Shown in pieces: positions 25,633-34,054 of a stretch of 64,000 nucleotides of DNA. Location of the stretch: the NCBI RefSeq assembly GCF_001578185.1, contig NZ_CP011008.1, forward strand, positions 3,686,001 through 3,750,000, read 5' to 3'. Position numbers and translations under genes: made by a program. This DNA comes from Peribacillus simplex (GTDB taxonomy: Bacteria > Bacillota > Bacilli > Bacillales > DSM-1321). Every line of letters starts with the position of its first letter. The stretch's first letter is position 1. A model generated the notes under the pieces. That model made no database searches. It worked only from the letters and a program-made list of their open reading frames with translations, and was not told the origin of the DNA.

Positions 25633-26339
25633 TAATGTCCTCCTAAATAGGCATTCTTGATTTCTTCGCTTGCGGTCAATTCCTCTGATTTGCCTGATAG
25701 GACAATTCGGCCTGTTTCGACAACATAGGCTCTGTCCGCGATGGATAGGGCAAGGTTGGCATTTTGTTCAACCAGCAGAATCGTTGTACCTGTTTTATTG
25801 ATTTCTTCGATGATATGAAAGATTTGCTTCACCAATAATGGGGCGAGTCCCATGGATGGCTCGTCCAACAACAAAAGCCGGGGCTTGGCCATGAGTGCCC
25901 TGCCCATTGCGAGCATTTGCTGTTCACCGCCGGAAAGGGTTCCGGATTGCTGTTTCAGGCGCTCAAGCAAACGCGGGAATAATTCATAGACTTTCTCCAT
26001 GTCCTGCTTGATGCCTGCCTTATCTTTGCGTAAATAGGCACCAAGCTGAAGGTTCTCTTCAACGGTCATATTAGCAAATACACGCCGGCCTTCAGGTACA
26101 TGGGAAATGCCCATTTTCACGATGGATTGTGCGGCCTTTCCGCCGATGGATTGCCCTTCATACATGATTTTCCCCTGTTTTGGTTTTAACAGTCCCGAAA
26201 TGGTTTTCAGCATCGTGCTTTTCCCCGCTCCGTTTGCCCCGATCAGGGTAACGATTTCACCTTCATTAATAGAAAGCGAGATTCCTTTCAAGGCTTGAAT
26301 GTTTCCATAATAGACGTTAATGTCCTCGATTTTTAACAT
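25632..26339 (-). CDS. livF: Branched-chain amino-acid ABC transporter ATP-binding protein LivF
   Basis: One of two ATPases that power branched-chain amino-acid uptake, located on the cytoplasmic face. The 235-residue protein has Walker A GANGAGKST at about 35-43, signature TLSGGEQQMLAMGRAL, Walker B LLLLDEPSMGL and the switch His in LLVEQNANLAL (Q instead of H, as is usual in LivF). The start abuts the livG stop with a one-base overlap. It is the last gene of the five-gene operon. Confidence 0.93.
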   Translation of the reverse strand: MLKIEDINVYYGNIQALKGISLSINEGEIVTLIGANGAGKSTMLKTISGLLKPKQGKIMYEGQSIGGKAAQSIVKMGISHVPEGRRVFANMTVEENLQLGAYLRKDKAGIKQDMEKVYELFPRLLERLKQQSGTLSGGEQQMLAMGRALMAKPRLLLLDEPSMGLAPLLVKQIFHIIEEINKTGTTILLVEQNANLALSIADRAYVVETGRIVLSGKSEELTASEEIKNAYLGGH

Positions 26340-27118
26340 TATGAAACCTCCTCGCCCAGATAGGCCTCGATGACTTTTGGATTGTTACGGATTTCCTCTG
26401 GCTTGCCTTGAGCGATCAGCTGTCCGTGATCGAGTACATATATGCGTTCGCAAACACCCATGACGAGCGGCATATCATGTTCAATCAATAATACGGTTAA
26501 ATCAAATTTCTCACGGATGAGGGCAATCAGGTTCATGAGCTCGTGCGTCTCCTGAGGGTTCATTCCCGCTGCCGGTTCGTCCAGCAAAAGCAGTTTCGGG
26601 TTGGCTGCAAGTGCACGGGCAATTTCCAAACGTCTTTGTTTGCCATATGGCAGGTTCTTAGCCTTTTCATCCTTATATTGATCAAGGTTGAAAATCTTCA
26701 GGAACTCAATCGCCTTTTCATCCATTTCCTTTTCGCCTTTAAAATGGATCGGCATCCGGAAGATCGAGCTTAAAATGCTATGCTTCGAAAGGGAATGATA
26801 GGCCACCTTTACATTATCGATCACGGATAGTTCACTGAATAAGCGAATGTTCTGGAATGTCCGGCTGATGCCTTTTTGGGTGATTTTATATGGAGGCTTT
26901 TTTCTCAAGTCCTCCCCTTTTAAAGAAATCGTTCCCTCCGTCGGGACGTATACCCCTGTCAGTAAGTTAAAAAAAGTCGTTTTCCCTGCTCCGTTCGGTC
27001 CAATCAAGCCAACCAATTCCCCAGGGTACAGCTCGACGTTAACATCAGAAACGGCTTTTAGCCCCCCGAACTGGATGCCGACCGAATCGACTTTAAGCAG
27101 CGGTGTTTCTATTTTCAT
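26339..27118 (-). CDS. livG: Branched-chain amino-acid ABC transporter ATP-binding protein LivG
   Basis: Second ATPase of the Liv transporter. The 259-residue protein shows Walker A GPNGAGKTT at about 40-48, the LivG-type signature LPYGKQRRLEIARALA, Walker B LLLLDEPAAGMNPQE and the switch His in LLIEHDMPLVMG. The C-terminus ends in the LivG-typical KVIEAYLGEE. It overlaps the livM gene by 26 bases, indicating translational coupling. Confidence 0.93.
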   Translation of the reverse strand: MKIETPLLKVDSVGIQFGGLKAVSDVNVELYPGELVGLIGPNGAGKTTFFNLLTGVYVPTEGTISLKGEDLRKKPPYKITQKGISRTFQNIRLFSELSVIDNVKVAYHSLSKHSILSSIFRMPIHFKGEKEMDEKAIEFLKIFNLDQYKDEKAKNLPYGKQRRLEIARALAANPKLLLLDEPAAGMNPQETHELMNLIALIREKFDLTVLLIEHDMPLVMGVCERIYVLDHGQLIAQGKPEEIRNNPKVIEAYLGEEVS

Positions 27119-28055
27119 GGCTGCTGCCTCCTTTACGTTTGAACATGGATGTTATTTCTTTTGTCCCCATTAAACCTTGTGGACGATAGATCATCATGAC
27201 GATTAGCACCAGGCTGTAAATGATCATTCGCGTTTCAGGATAATCCTGAAGGAATGTCGTGACCACAGTCAGTAAGATGGCCGCCAATACGGCTCCTGAA
27301 AGACTTCCAAGGCCGCCAAGTACGACTAAGATCAAGATATCGAATGACTTCAGGAATCCGAAGTTGGATGGCTGGATGATGTAGAAGTTATGAGCGTAAA
27401 GCCCTCCAGCAATCCCGGCGAAAAAGGCACCGATCGCAAACGCGACAACTTTGTAATAGGTCGTATTGATCCCCATCGAATCGGCAGCCGTCTCGTCCTC
27501 ACGGATCGATACGCAGGCTCTGCCATGTGTCGAACTTGTGAAGTTCCTGATGACGATGATCGTAACGATAACGGAAGCGAATACCCAAGGCCAAGTGGTC
27601 AAATGGGATACCTGCATCCCGCTTGCCCCGCCAACATAATCGATATTCAAAAGCACGATCCGGACGATTTCCCCAAAACCGAGGGTGGCAATCGCCAAGT
27701 AGTCACCTTTTAAACGTAAGCTTGGGATTCCGATGATCAATCCTGCCAGCGCTGCCGCCAAACCGCCCACTATCAATGCTGCAACAAAAGGCATGTCAAG
27801 CTTCATGGTCATAACGGCTGAAGCATAGGCTCCGACTGCCAGGAATCCGGCATGTCCGATGGAAAACTGCCCTGTTATCCCGATGATCAAGTGAAGGCTC
27901 GCTGCCAGAATGATATTGATCCCGATGAACATGAGCGTATTTTGATAAAAAGGATTTAGCGATCCGCCGCCGATTAACACTTGAACTACGGCGAAAAAGA
28001 TCAATGATAGTAAAATCGAGAGCCAAAAACCTTTTGCTCGCTTAAATGTAGTCAT
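27093..28055 (-). CDS. livM: Branched-chain amino-acid ABC transporter permease LivM
   Basis: Integral membrane permease of 320 residues with about eight to ten helices. Diagnostic are GITGQFSIGHAGFLAVGAYA at about 59-78, GIPSLRLKGDYLAIATLGFG and VVLGGLGSLSGAVLAA, the cytoplasmic coupling region. It pairs with LivH. It is 13 bases from the livH stop and overlaps livG. Confidence 0.93.
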   Translation of the reverse strand: MTTFKRAKGFWLSILLSLIFFAVVQVLIGGGSLNPFYQNTLMFIGINIILAASLHLIIGITGQFSIGHAGFLAVGAYASAVMTMKLDMPFVAALIVGGLAAALAGLIIGIPSLRLKGDYLAIATLGFGEIVRIVLLNIDYVGGASGMQVSHLTTWPWVFASVIVTIIVIRNFTSSTHGRACVSIREDETAADSMGINTTYYKVVAFAIGAFFAGIAGGLYAHNFYIIQPSNFGFLKSFDILILVVLGGLGSLSGAVLAAILLTVVTTFLQDYPETRMIIYSLVLIVMMIYRPQGLMGTKEITSMFKRKGGSSHENRNTAA

Positions 28056-28068
28056 TGCATTGTCTCCC

Positions 28069-28947
28069 TTATACTTTTTCTTTTTTGTTTTTACCGAATA
28101 AGCCTTGTGGCATGAAAATCAAGATAAGAATCAGTACGACGAAGGCTACCGCATCACGCCATAATGAGTAACCGGCGGCACTGACCAAAGCCTCGATGAC
28201 ACCAAGTAATAAGCCTCCGACCATGGCGCCCGGTATAATCCCGATCCCTCCAAGTACGGCGGCGACAAATGCCTTCAACCCCGGAAGCACACCCATTAGC
28301 GGTTCGATCTTAATATAATAAATGCCGAAAATGACGCCTGCTGCCCCAGCTAAAGCGGAGCCGATTGCAAAGGTGGCAGAAATCGTGTTATTAACATTGA
28401 TCCCCATCAGCTTGGCTGCATCCGCATCGAATGAAACGGCACGCATGGCTTTTCCTATTTTTGTTTTATGAACGATGATTTGAAGAATGATCATCAGGAC
28501 TACAGCCACTCCAAAAATCAAAACCGATTGACTATTGATGGAAACTCCAAAGATATTGAACTTGTCCGTCGGCAATACATCATTCGGGTAAGCTTCCGGC
28601 TGTGCACCACGGACGTAGATGAATCCGTATTCGATCAAAAGGGAGACCCCGATGGCCGTGATAAGTGCTGCAATACGCGTAGCGTTTCGTAATGGCTTGT
28701 ATGCGATACGCTCGATTATCACTCCAAAGAGCGCACAGATCGTCATCGAGATTAATAGAGCTGGCACAAATGAAAGATCCAGAACCGTTATCGAGTAAAA
28801 TCCAACGAATGAGCCGACCATGAAGACATCACCATGTGCAAAGTTTATCAATTTAACAATCCCGTAAACCATCGTATAACCGAGAGCGATAAGGGCATAA
28901 ATACTTCCTAGTGAAACTCCGTTTATTAACTGCTGTATCAATTCCAT
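28069..28947 (-). CDS. livH: Branched-chain amino-acid ABC transporter permease LivH
   Basis: Partner permease of 292 residues. Family motifs are IYALIALGYTMVYGIVKLIN with FAHGD at the N-terminus, RAVSFDADAAKLMGINVN in a cytoplasmic loop and GGIGIIPGAMVGGLLLGV. It is intact, unlike its paralogue at 30814-31730, and shares long stretches of near identity with it. It lies 167 bases after livJ, behind a partial terminator hairpin. Confidence 0.93.
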   Translation of the reverse strand: MELIQQLINGVSLGSIYALIALGYTMVYGIVKLINFAHGDVFMVGSFVGFYSITVLDLSFVPALLISMTICALFGVIIERIAYKPLRNATRIAALITAIGVSLLIEYGFIYVRGAQPEAYPNDVLPTDKFNIFGVSINSQSVLIFGVAVVLMIILQIIVHKTKIGKAMRAVSFDADAAKLMGINVNNTISATFAIGSALAGAAGVIFGIYYIKIEPLMGVLPGLKAFVAAVLGGIGIIPGAMVGGLLLGVIEALVSAAGYSLWRDAVAFVVLILILIFMPQGLFGKNKKEKV

Positions 28948-29052
28948 GTTCGACTCTCCTTGAAAAATCTAATTTTATAATGTGATTAGTCCAGACTCTT
29001 TGCATTCCGCCAAGGGGAAGTTCAGTGACCTGGTATACCTGAAAAATGAGAA

Positions 29053-29090
29053 TTCGCCAGCACCTTCTTTTATGACGAAGGGCCGGCGAA
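29053..29090 (-). terminator. Attenuating hairpin between livJ and livH
   Basis: A long imperfect stem (TTCGCCGG.CCTTCG with GAAGG.GC.GGCGAA on the minus strand) is followed within ten bases by TTTTT. Such partial terminators often let a binding-protein gene be expressed more than its permeases. A different hairpin lies at the same place in the duplicated unit (31773-31794). Confidence 0.6.
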
Positions 29091-29113
29091 AGGGTTGGAG
29101 TTATTCTCCGAAA

Positions 29114-30292
29114 TTAAGGATTGATTTTTGTGTTAAATACTTGTTTTCCCTCTTTAAATTCAAGGATGGTAGCGGATTTGATCGGATTATGTTTTTCATC
29201 CAATGTAAAAGTACCCGTTACAAGCTCAAGGTCCTTCGTTTTTTCCAGCGCTTCTTTAATTTTTTCTGAATCGGCTGAACCGGCACGTTTGATCGCATCG
29301 GCAAGGAAGTATCCTGTGTCATATCCTAGAGCGTTAAATGCATCCGGGGATTTATCTTTGTACTTCGCTTTAAAAGCTGACACAAATTTCTGAATTTTCT
29401 CATCAGGGTCGCCTGAAGAATAATGGTTCGTTATGAACGTGTTATTTAGCGCTTTTGCACCGGCAATTTCAACTAGCTTAGGAGAGTCCCAGCCGTCTCC
29501 GCCCATGAATGGGACGTCAAGTCCAGTTTCACGCGCCTGCTTCACGATCAGACCAGCTTCCTCATAGTAACCAGGCAGGAAGATGAAATCAGGTTTTGCC
29601 GATTTCAAACGAGTCAATGTGGAACGGAAATCCGTATCCTTCGCAATGTAAGCTTCCTGGGCTACGATCTTTCCGCCATTTTTTTCGAATTGTTCTTTAA
29701 AGGCTGCAGCTAATCCTTTTGAATAATCACTTGCGCTGTCAATATAGATGGCGGCACTTTTCGCTTTGATTTCTTTAGTGGCAAAATTCGCAGCAACCGT
29801 TCCTTGGAAAGGATCGATGAAGCTTGTCCTGAAAATGTAATCATTCAATTTATCCTTGCTGAAAGTGATTTCAGGGCTTGTACCAGAAGGTGAGATGACC
29901 GGCACTTTATTATCTTGTGCAATCTGCACTTGTGCAATCGAGTTCGTGCTTGTCGCTGCACCCACGATCGCTGCAACCTTATCTTGTGATGTCAGCTTGA
30001 TTGCGCCGCTAGTCGCTTCGGACGCTTCAGATTTATTATCGACTTTTATTAGTTTGATTTTTTTTCCGTCAATGCCTTCTTTATTGATTTCTGCAGTCGC
30101 AAGTTCCAGGCCTTCCGAAATTGATTGACCATATGAGGCTACACCGCCTGATAATTCAAGGTTGACACCGATCTTGATCGTATCACCGTCCCCGCTTGTT
30201 TTATCTGATGAACCGGAGCCGGAACAACCCGCTAGAACTCCTGCAGCAAGTGTTAGAGAAAGGAATGCCCCTGCTAATTTTTTCTTCTTCAA
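29114..30292 (-). CDS. livJ: Branched-chain amino-acid binding lipoprotein (first copy)
   Basis: Substrate-binding protein of the Liv system, tethered outside by a lipid. The signal reads KKKLAGAFLSLTLAAGVLAG followed by CSGSG, a lipobox LAGC near residue 22. The mature part is a periplasmic-binding fold of the Leu/Ile/Val type (IKIGVNLELSGGVASYGQSI, VPVISPSGTSPEI, FLPGYYEEAGL, MGGDGWDSPKLVEI). The start codon appears to be TTG at 30292, seven bases after a GGGGGGA site. It is about 390 residues, normal length. It is paralogous to the gene at 31807-32994. Confidence 0.9.
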   Translation of the reverse strand: MKKKKLAGAFLSLTLAAGVLAGCSGSGSSDKTSGDGDTIKIGVNLELSGGVASYGQSISEGLELATAEINKEGIDGKKIKLIKVDNKSEASEATSGAIKLTSQDKVAAIVGAATSTNSIAQVQIAQDNKVPVISPSGTSPEITFSKDKLNDYIFRTSFIDPFQGTVAANFATKEIKAKSAAIYIDSASDYSKGLAAAFKEQFEKNGGKIVAQEAYIAKDTDFRSTLTRLKSAKPDFIFLPGYYEEAGLIVKQARETGLDVPFMGGDGWDSPKLVEIAGAKALNNTFITNHYSSGDPDEKIQKFVSAFKAKYKDKSPDAFNALGYDTGYFLADAIKRAGSADSEKIKEALEKTKDLELVTGTFTLDEKHNPIKSATILEFKEGKQVFNTKINP

Positions 30293-30813
30293 AATAATCC
30301 CCCCATTTTGTAATCATAGCTCTGATGCATGAATATTTATTCAAGATGCCCCAGAAAAAATTGATTAAGTGAAATTTTCAAAATTAAATTAATATTTCGA
30401 AAAATAGTTTACCGCATAATTTTCATTCCGTCTATACAATAATTATGAGAATATTTCGCTAAATAGTATGTTTTTCATAAGGAGTACACTGTCATTTTTA
30501 TCTTTATATATTTTAAATATTGTGAAAACAATGGGTATATTCAGAAAAGACTGATAATTTAATTATATCGAAATTGTAAAATCCTCATTTATTGCTCAAA
30601 AAATTTTATTCATCCTCTCATTTTACCCATCCTATTAATTACATTTTTACCAAAATACAAGTATACTGATAGGGAATTAAACCCATTTTTCTCGCTCCTC
30701 TTTAGTCTTAATTCCTATATCAAAATTGAATAATACTATTTTGAATGCATAAAATCATGCATGAATCTCCTGTCCATTTTAAGCTACCTTGTATATTTCC
30801 CATCTCCCAAGAT
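30293..30813. other. AT-rich gap of 521 bases between the two liv units
   Basis: This gap must hold the promoter of the first liv operon. TATAGACGG at about 30428-30436 on the minus strand is shared with the leader of the second copy (TATAGACGGGG near 33089), a remnant of common ancestry. TATATTCAGAAAAGA (30536-30550) fits 11 of 15 positions of the CodY consensus, a weak match only. I see no gene. Confidence 0.4.
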
Positions 30814-31730
30814 TCATTTCCCCACAAAAAAAACGCCCAACGGCGGTTTGAATTCTTTAAAGTAATCGTTGTTTTTACCGAATAGACCCTGCGGCAAGAA
30901 AATCAAAATCAAGATAAGAACGATGAAAGCCACACCATCGCGCCATAAAGAGTAACCGGCGGCACTGACCAAGGCCTCGATGACTCCAAGCAGCAATCCG
31001 CCTACCATCGCTCCCGGAATGATGCCGATACCGCCCAGTACTGCGGCCACAAACGCTTTAAGGCCAGGAAGGACACCCATCAACGGCTCGATTTTAATAT
31101 AGTAGATTCCAAAAATGACACCGGCCGCCTCTGCCAAAGCCGAGCCTATGGCGAAGGTAGCTGAAATCGTATGATTCACATTGATTCCCATAAGCTTAGC
31201 CGCTTCGGAATCGAATGAAACGGCACGCATCGCTTTGCCGATTTTGGTTTTATGGACAACGAATTGTAGGATGATCATTAAAATGATGGATACAGATAAG
31301 ATCAATATCGATTGACTGTTGATGGAAACGCCGAATATATGAGTTTATCCATCGGAAGGACATTATTTGGATAGGCTTCCGGATGGGCGCCCCGGATGTA
31401 AATCAGCCCATTTTCTATCAGAAGGGAAACACCGATGGCCGTTATCAAGGCCGCAATCCGTGTTGCATTACGAAGGGGTTTATAAGCGATCCGTTCAATT
31501 AAAACGCCAAAGATGGCACAAGTGACCATCGAAATCAATAAAGCCGGGATGAAGGATAAGTCCATAACGGTGATGGCGTAAAACCCTACAAATGAACCAA
31601 CCATGAATACGTCGCCATGGGCGAAGTTTATCAGCTTGACGATCCCATATACCATCGTATAGCCAAGCCCAATCAATGCATAAATGCTGCCGAGTGAAAT
31701 GCCATTTACCAATTGCTGAATCAGTTCCAT
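30814..31730 (-). pseudogene. Second livH, frameshifted and with an altered 3' end
   Basis: The first part (31730 to about 31330) reads like the intact LivH up to AYPNNVLPMDKL, then shifts frame by loss of one base where the intact gene has an Asn codon after DKF. The rest (about 31330 to 30814) continues in another frame with IFGVSINSQS-like coding, HKTKIGKAMRAVSFDSEAAK and GGIGIIPGAMVGGLLLGV. At the end, GLFGKN is followed by an unrelated tail that reads through a terminator hairpin (30824-30846), a sign that DNA between the permease and the terminator was deleted. No livM, livG or livF accompany this copy. Confidence 0.88.
30824..30846 (-). terminator. Terminator at the end of the decayed livH copy
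   Basis: CGCC and GGCG around a GTTG loop, followed on the minus strand by eight T. The reading frame of the decayed permease runs into it, which suggests that it once ended a longer operon. Confidence 0.6.
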
Positions 31731-31772
31731 ATTCCACTCTCCCCGATAAGGCGTTATTTAAGTGAATATAGA

Positions 31773-31794
31773 ATAGGGGGTGCCTGCCCCCTAT
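31773..31794 (-). terminator. Hairpin between second livJ and decayed livH
   Basis: Perfect 8-bp GC-rich stem ATAGGGGG / CCCCCTAT with a six-base loop, 13 bases after the binding-protein stop. No clear U tract follows, so it may act as an RNA-stabilising 3' end more than a terminator. Confidence 0.5.
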
Positions 31795-31806
31795 CCACAT
31801 AAGGTA

Positions 31807-32994
31807 TTATGGATTGATTTTTGTCTTGAATGTTTGTTTGCCATCTACATATTCCAAAATGGTCGCCGATTTGATCGGATCATGATTTTCATCAAGGTTC
31901 AGCGTTCCGGAAACTAATTTAAGATCTTTGACTTCTTCCAACGCTTGTCTGATTTTTTCGGGAGAGGCATCTCCAGACCTTTTGATGGCATCTGCCAGGT
32001 AGTACCCAGTATCATAGCCAAGTGCTGCAAAAGCATCCGGTGTTTTATTGTATTCCTTTTTGAAGGCTGCAACGAAATCCTGAATTTTTGGATCTTCATC
32101 TTCTGGGGAATAGTGATTCGTAATATAGGTATTTTTTAACGCCTCCGCTCCGGCAATTTCAACGACCTTCGGGGAATCCCAGCCGTCTCCGCCCATGAAC
32201 GGAAGGTCCATCCCGTCCTCACGGGCCTGCTTTAAGATCAATCCGACTTCTTCATAATAACCAGGAAGGAAAACGAACTCTGGTTTTGCGGATTTGATCC
32301 TTGTTAATGTAGAGCGGAAATCAGTATCTTTTGTAACATAAGCTTCTTCTGCAACGATTTTACCGCCCTTGGCAGTGAACGCTTCTTTAAAAGCTGCGGC
32401 CAATCCTTTAGAATAATCACTTGCGCTGTCCACATAGATCGCAGCCGTCTTCGCCCCTATTTCGTCGGATGCGAAATTGGCTGCAACCGTACCTTGGAAT
32501 GGATCGATAAAGCAAGTTCTGAACACATAATCATTCAGCTTTCCAGCTTTATTGGTGATGTCGGGATTTGTTGCAGTTGGTGTAAGTAGAGGAACTTTAT
32601 TATCCTGTGCGACCTGAACCTGTGCCAATGTATTTGTGCTTGTCGCTGATCCGACTACAGCAACAACCTTGTCCTGACTGACTAACTTAATCGAACCGCT
32701 TGTAGCTTCTGCTGCATCTGATTTATTATCAACCTTAACGATTTCCAGTTTCTTACCGTCGATGCCCTCTTTATTAATTTCATCGATGGCAAGTTTCAAA
32801 CCATCTGCGGCCGATTGGCCGAATGATGCCGTACCTCCGGACAATTCAAGGTTGGCCCCAATTTTGATTGTGTCACCCGATTTGGATGAACTCCCGCCTG
32901 AACTGCTGGTTTTCAAGTCGCCACCACAGCCTGCGAGCGCCCCTGCAACCAATGAAAGCGATAGAAACACTCCTGCCAGCTTTTTATTCTTCAT
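31807..32994 (-). CDS. Branched-chain amino-acid binding lipoprotein (second copy)
   Basis: A 395-residue paralogue of the protein at 29114-30292. The ATG at 32994 follows GGGGG and opens with a lipoprotein signal KNKKLAGVFLSLSLVAGALA then GCGGD. Shared landmarks are IKIGANLELSGGTASFGQSA, ITNHYSPEDEDPK and FMGGDGWDSPKVVEIAGAEA. The frame is intact, so the binding protein may still serve the nearby LivHMGF complex even though its own permease gene is broken. A longer in-frame extension to 33189 has no ribosome binding site and crosses the terminator and promoter of the region. Confidence 0.9.
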   Translation of the reverse strand: MKNKKLAGVFLSLSLVAGALAGCGGDLKTSSSGGSSSKSGDTIKIGANLELSGGTASFGQSAADGLKLAIDEINKEGIDGKKLEIVKVDNKSDAAEATSGSIKLVSQDKVVAVVGSATSTNTLAQVQVAQDNKVPLLTPTATNPDITNKAGKLNDYVFRTCFIDPFQGTVAANFASDEIGAKTAAIYVDSASDYSKGLAAAFKEAFTAKGGKIVAEEAYVTKDTDFRSTLTRIKSAKPEFVFLPGYYEEVGLILKQAREDGMDLPFMGGDGWDSPKVVEIAGAEALKNTYITNHYSPEDEDPKIQDFVAAFKKEYNKTPDAFAALGYDTGYYLADAIKRSGDASPEKIRQALEEVKDLKLVSGTLNLDENHDPIKSATILEYVDGKQTFKTKINP

Positions 32995-33051
32995 TTGAAA
33001 CCCCCTTGTTTTGTATGTTCTTTTAAGCAAAAATGATATCTGAATAAAAAA

Positions 33052-33066
33052 AATATTCTGAAAATA
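33052..33066 (-). promoter_or_regulatory. Probable CodY box in the second liv leader
   Basis: AATATTCTGAAAATA agrees with the CodY consensus AATTTTCWGAAAATT at 13 of 15 positions. It lies about 45 bases downstream of the predicted transcription start, where CodY could act as a roadblock when branched-chain amino acids are abundant. That logic fits a transporter for these amino acids. Confidence 0.6.
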
Positions 33067-33115
33067 TTTTATCTCATTCTTTCGACCCCGTCTATATGAT
33101 ATGGATAAAAAAGTT

Positions 33116-33145
33116 ATTATAAGGAAATATATGCTTTTTCGACAA
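33116..33145 (-). promoter_or_regulatory. SigA-type promoter for the second liv unit
   Basis: On the minus strand TTGTCG (33140-33145) and a perfect TATAAT (33116-33121) are 18 bases apart. The -35 element partly overlaps the T run of the tcdA terminator. Confidence 0.6.
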
Positions 33146-33170
33146 AAAAACTGACCCCGTATAGAGTCAG
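33144..33170 (-). terminator. tcdA terminator
   Basis: CTGACTC and GGGTCAG form the stem and seven T follow on the minus strand, 12 bases after the tcdA stop. Confidence 0.75.
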
Positions 33171-33181
33171 TCAACTTATTA

Positions 33182-33943
33182 TCAATCATTTACACGGCGA
33201 ACTTCAATGTCTTTTAAAATATCATTGATTACCCAGCTTGCCGCAATTAAGCCCGCTACAGATGGTACGAAAGCATTCGAAGATGGCGGCATTTGGGCTT
33301 TACGGATTTTTGCCTCATCATTGCCGACTTCTTTCCGGACATCCTCACGAATGACAATCGGGCTTTCGTCCGAGAAGACTACGGGAATTCCCTTTGTGAT
33401 GCCTTCTTTACGCAATCTAGTACGAATGACCTTTGCAAGCGGATCTGTATGCGTTTTGGAGATATCGGCAATTTGGAAACGCGTAGGATCCATTTTATTA
33501 GCGGCCCCCATGCTTGAAATCACCTTAATATTCCGTTTCAGGCATTCCTTCATCACATGCATCTTATAAATGACCGTATCGGATGCATCAATGACATAAT
33601 CCAGGCCATAACTGAAGAATTCCTCAAACGTTTCTTCTGTATAGAACATTTTAAGAGCGATCACTTCGCAGTCGGGATTGATGTCTTGAATGCGTTTTTT
33701 CATCAATTCCGCTTTCGGTTGACCGACTGTTGATAATAGTGCATGAATCTGCCTGTTTACATTAGTTATGTCGACATCGTCCTTATCCACAAGAATAATA
33801 CGGCCGACACCCGTGCGTGCCAATGCTTCAGCTGAAAAAGAACCTACGCCTCCCACACCCAGGACAGCAACGGTCGTGTTTTTCAGTATATCGATGCCTT
33901 CCTTGCCAATTGCTAATTCATTTCGTGAAAACTGATGCAGCAT
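33182..33943 (-). CDS. tcdA: tRNA threonylcarbamoyladenosine dehydratase
   Basis: An E1-like enzyme that cyclises t6A at position 37 of ANN-decoding tRNAs into ct6A using ATP. The 253-residue protein has the adenylation-domain loop VLGVGGVGSFSAEALARTGV at about 30-49, VDKDDVDITNVNRQIHAL and the C-terminal PPSSNAFVPSVAGLIAASWV. B. subtilis YrvM sits at the same place next to aspS, which supports the call. It starts behind TTGGAG and is followed by its own terminator. Confidence 0.92.
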   Translation of the reverse strand: MLHQFSRNELAIGKEGIDILKNTTVAVLGVGGVGSFSAEALARTGVGRIILVDKDDVDITNVNRQIHALLSTVGQPKAELMKKRIQDINPDCEVIALKMFYTEETFEEFFSYGLDYVIDASDTVIYKMHVMKECLKRNIKVISSMGAANKMDPTRFQIADISKTHTDPLAKVIRTRLRKEGITKGIPVVFSDESPIVIREDVRKEVGNDEAKIRKAQMPPSSNAFVPSVAGLIAASWVINDILKDIEVRRVND

Positions 33944-34054
33944 ATATATTCAACTCCAATAAATTCTGTTCTTATTTAGCTTCCCATTTAACAATATATC
34001 ATAAACATCATTTATGACAAGCGAAATATGAGCAGTCTAATCGGAATTAATGTA

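Noticed and set aside
30361..30420. CodY box close to the first livJ
   Set aside because: AATTTTCAAAATT and TATTTTTCGAAATAT resemble the consensus but have four or more mismatches or wrong spacing, in very AT-rich DNA.
31807..33189. N-terminal extension of the second Liv binding protein to 33189
   Set aside because: It crosses a promoter and the tcdA terminator, has no ribosome binding site and would bury the lipoprotein signal.
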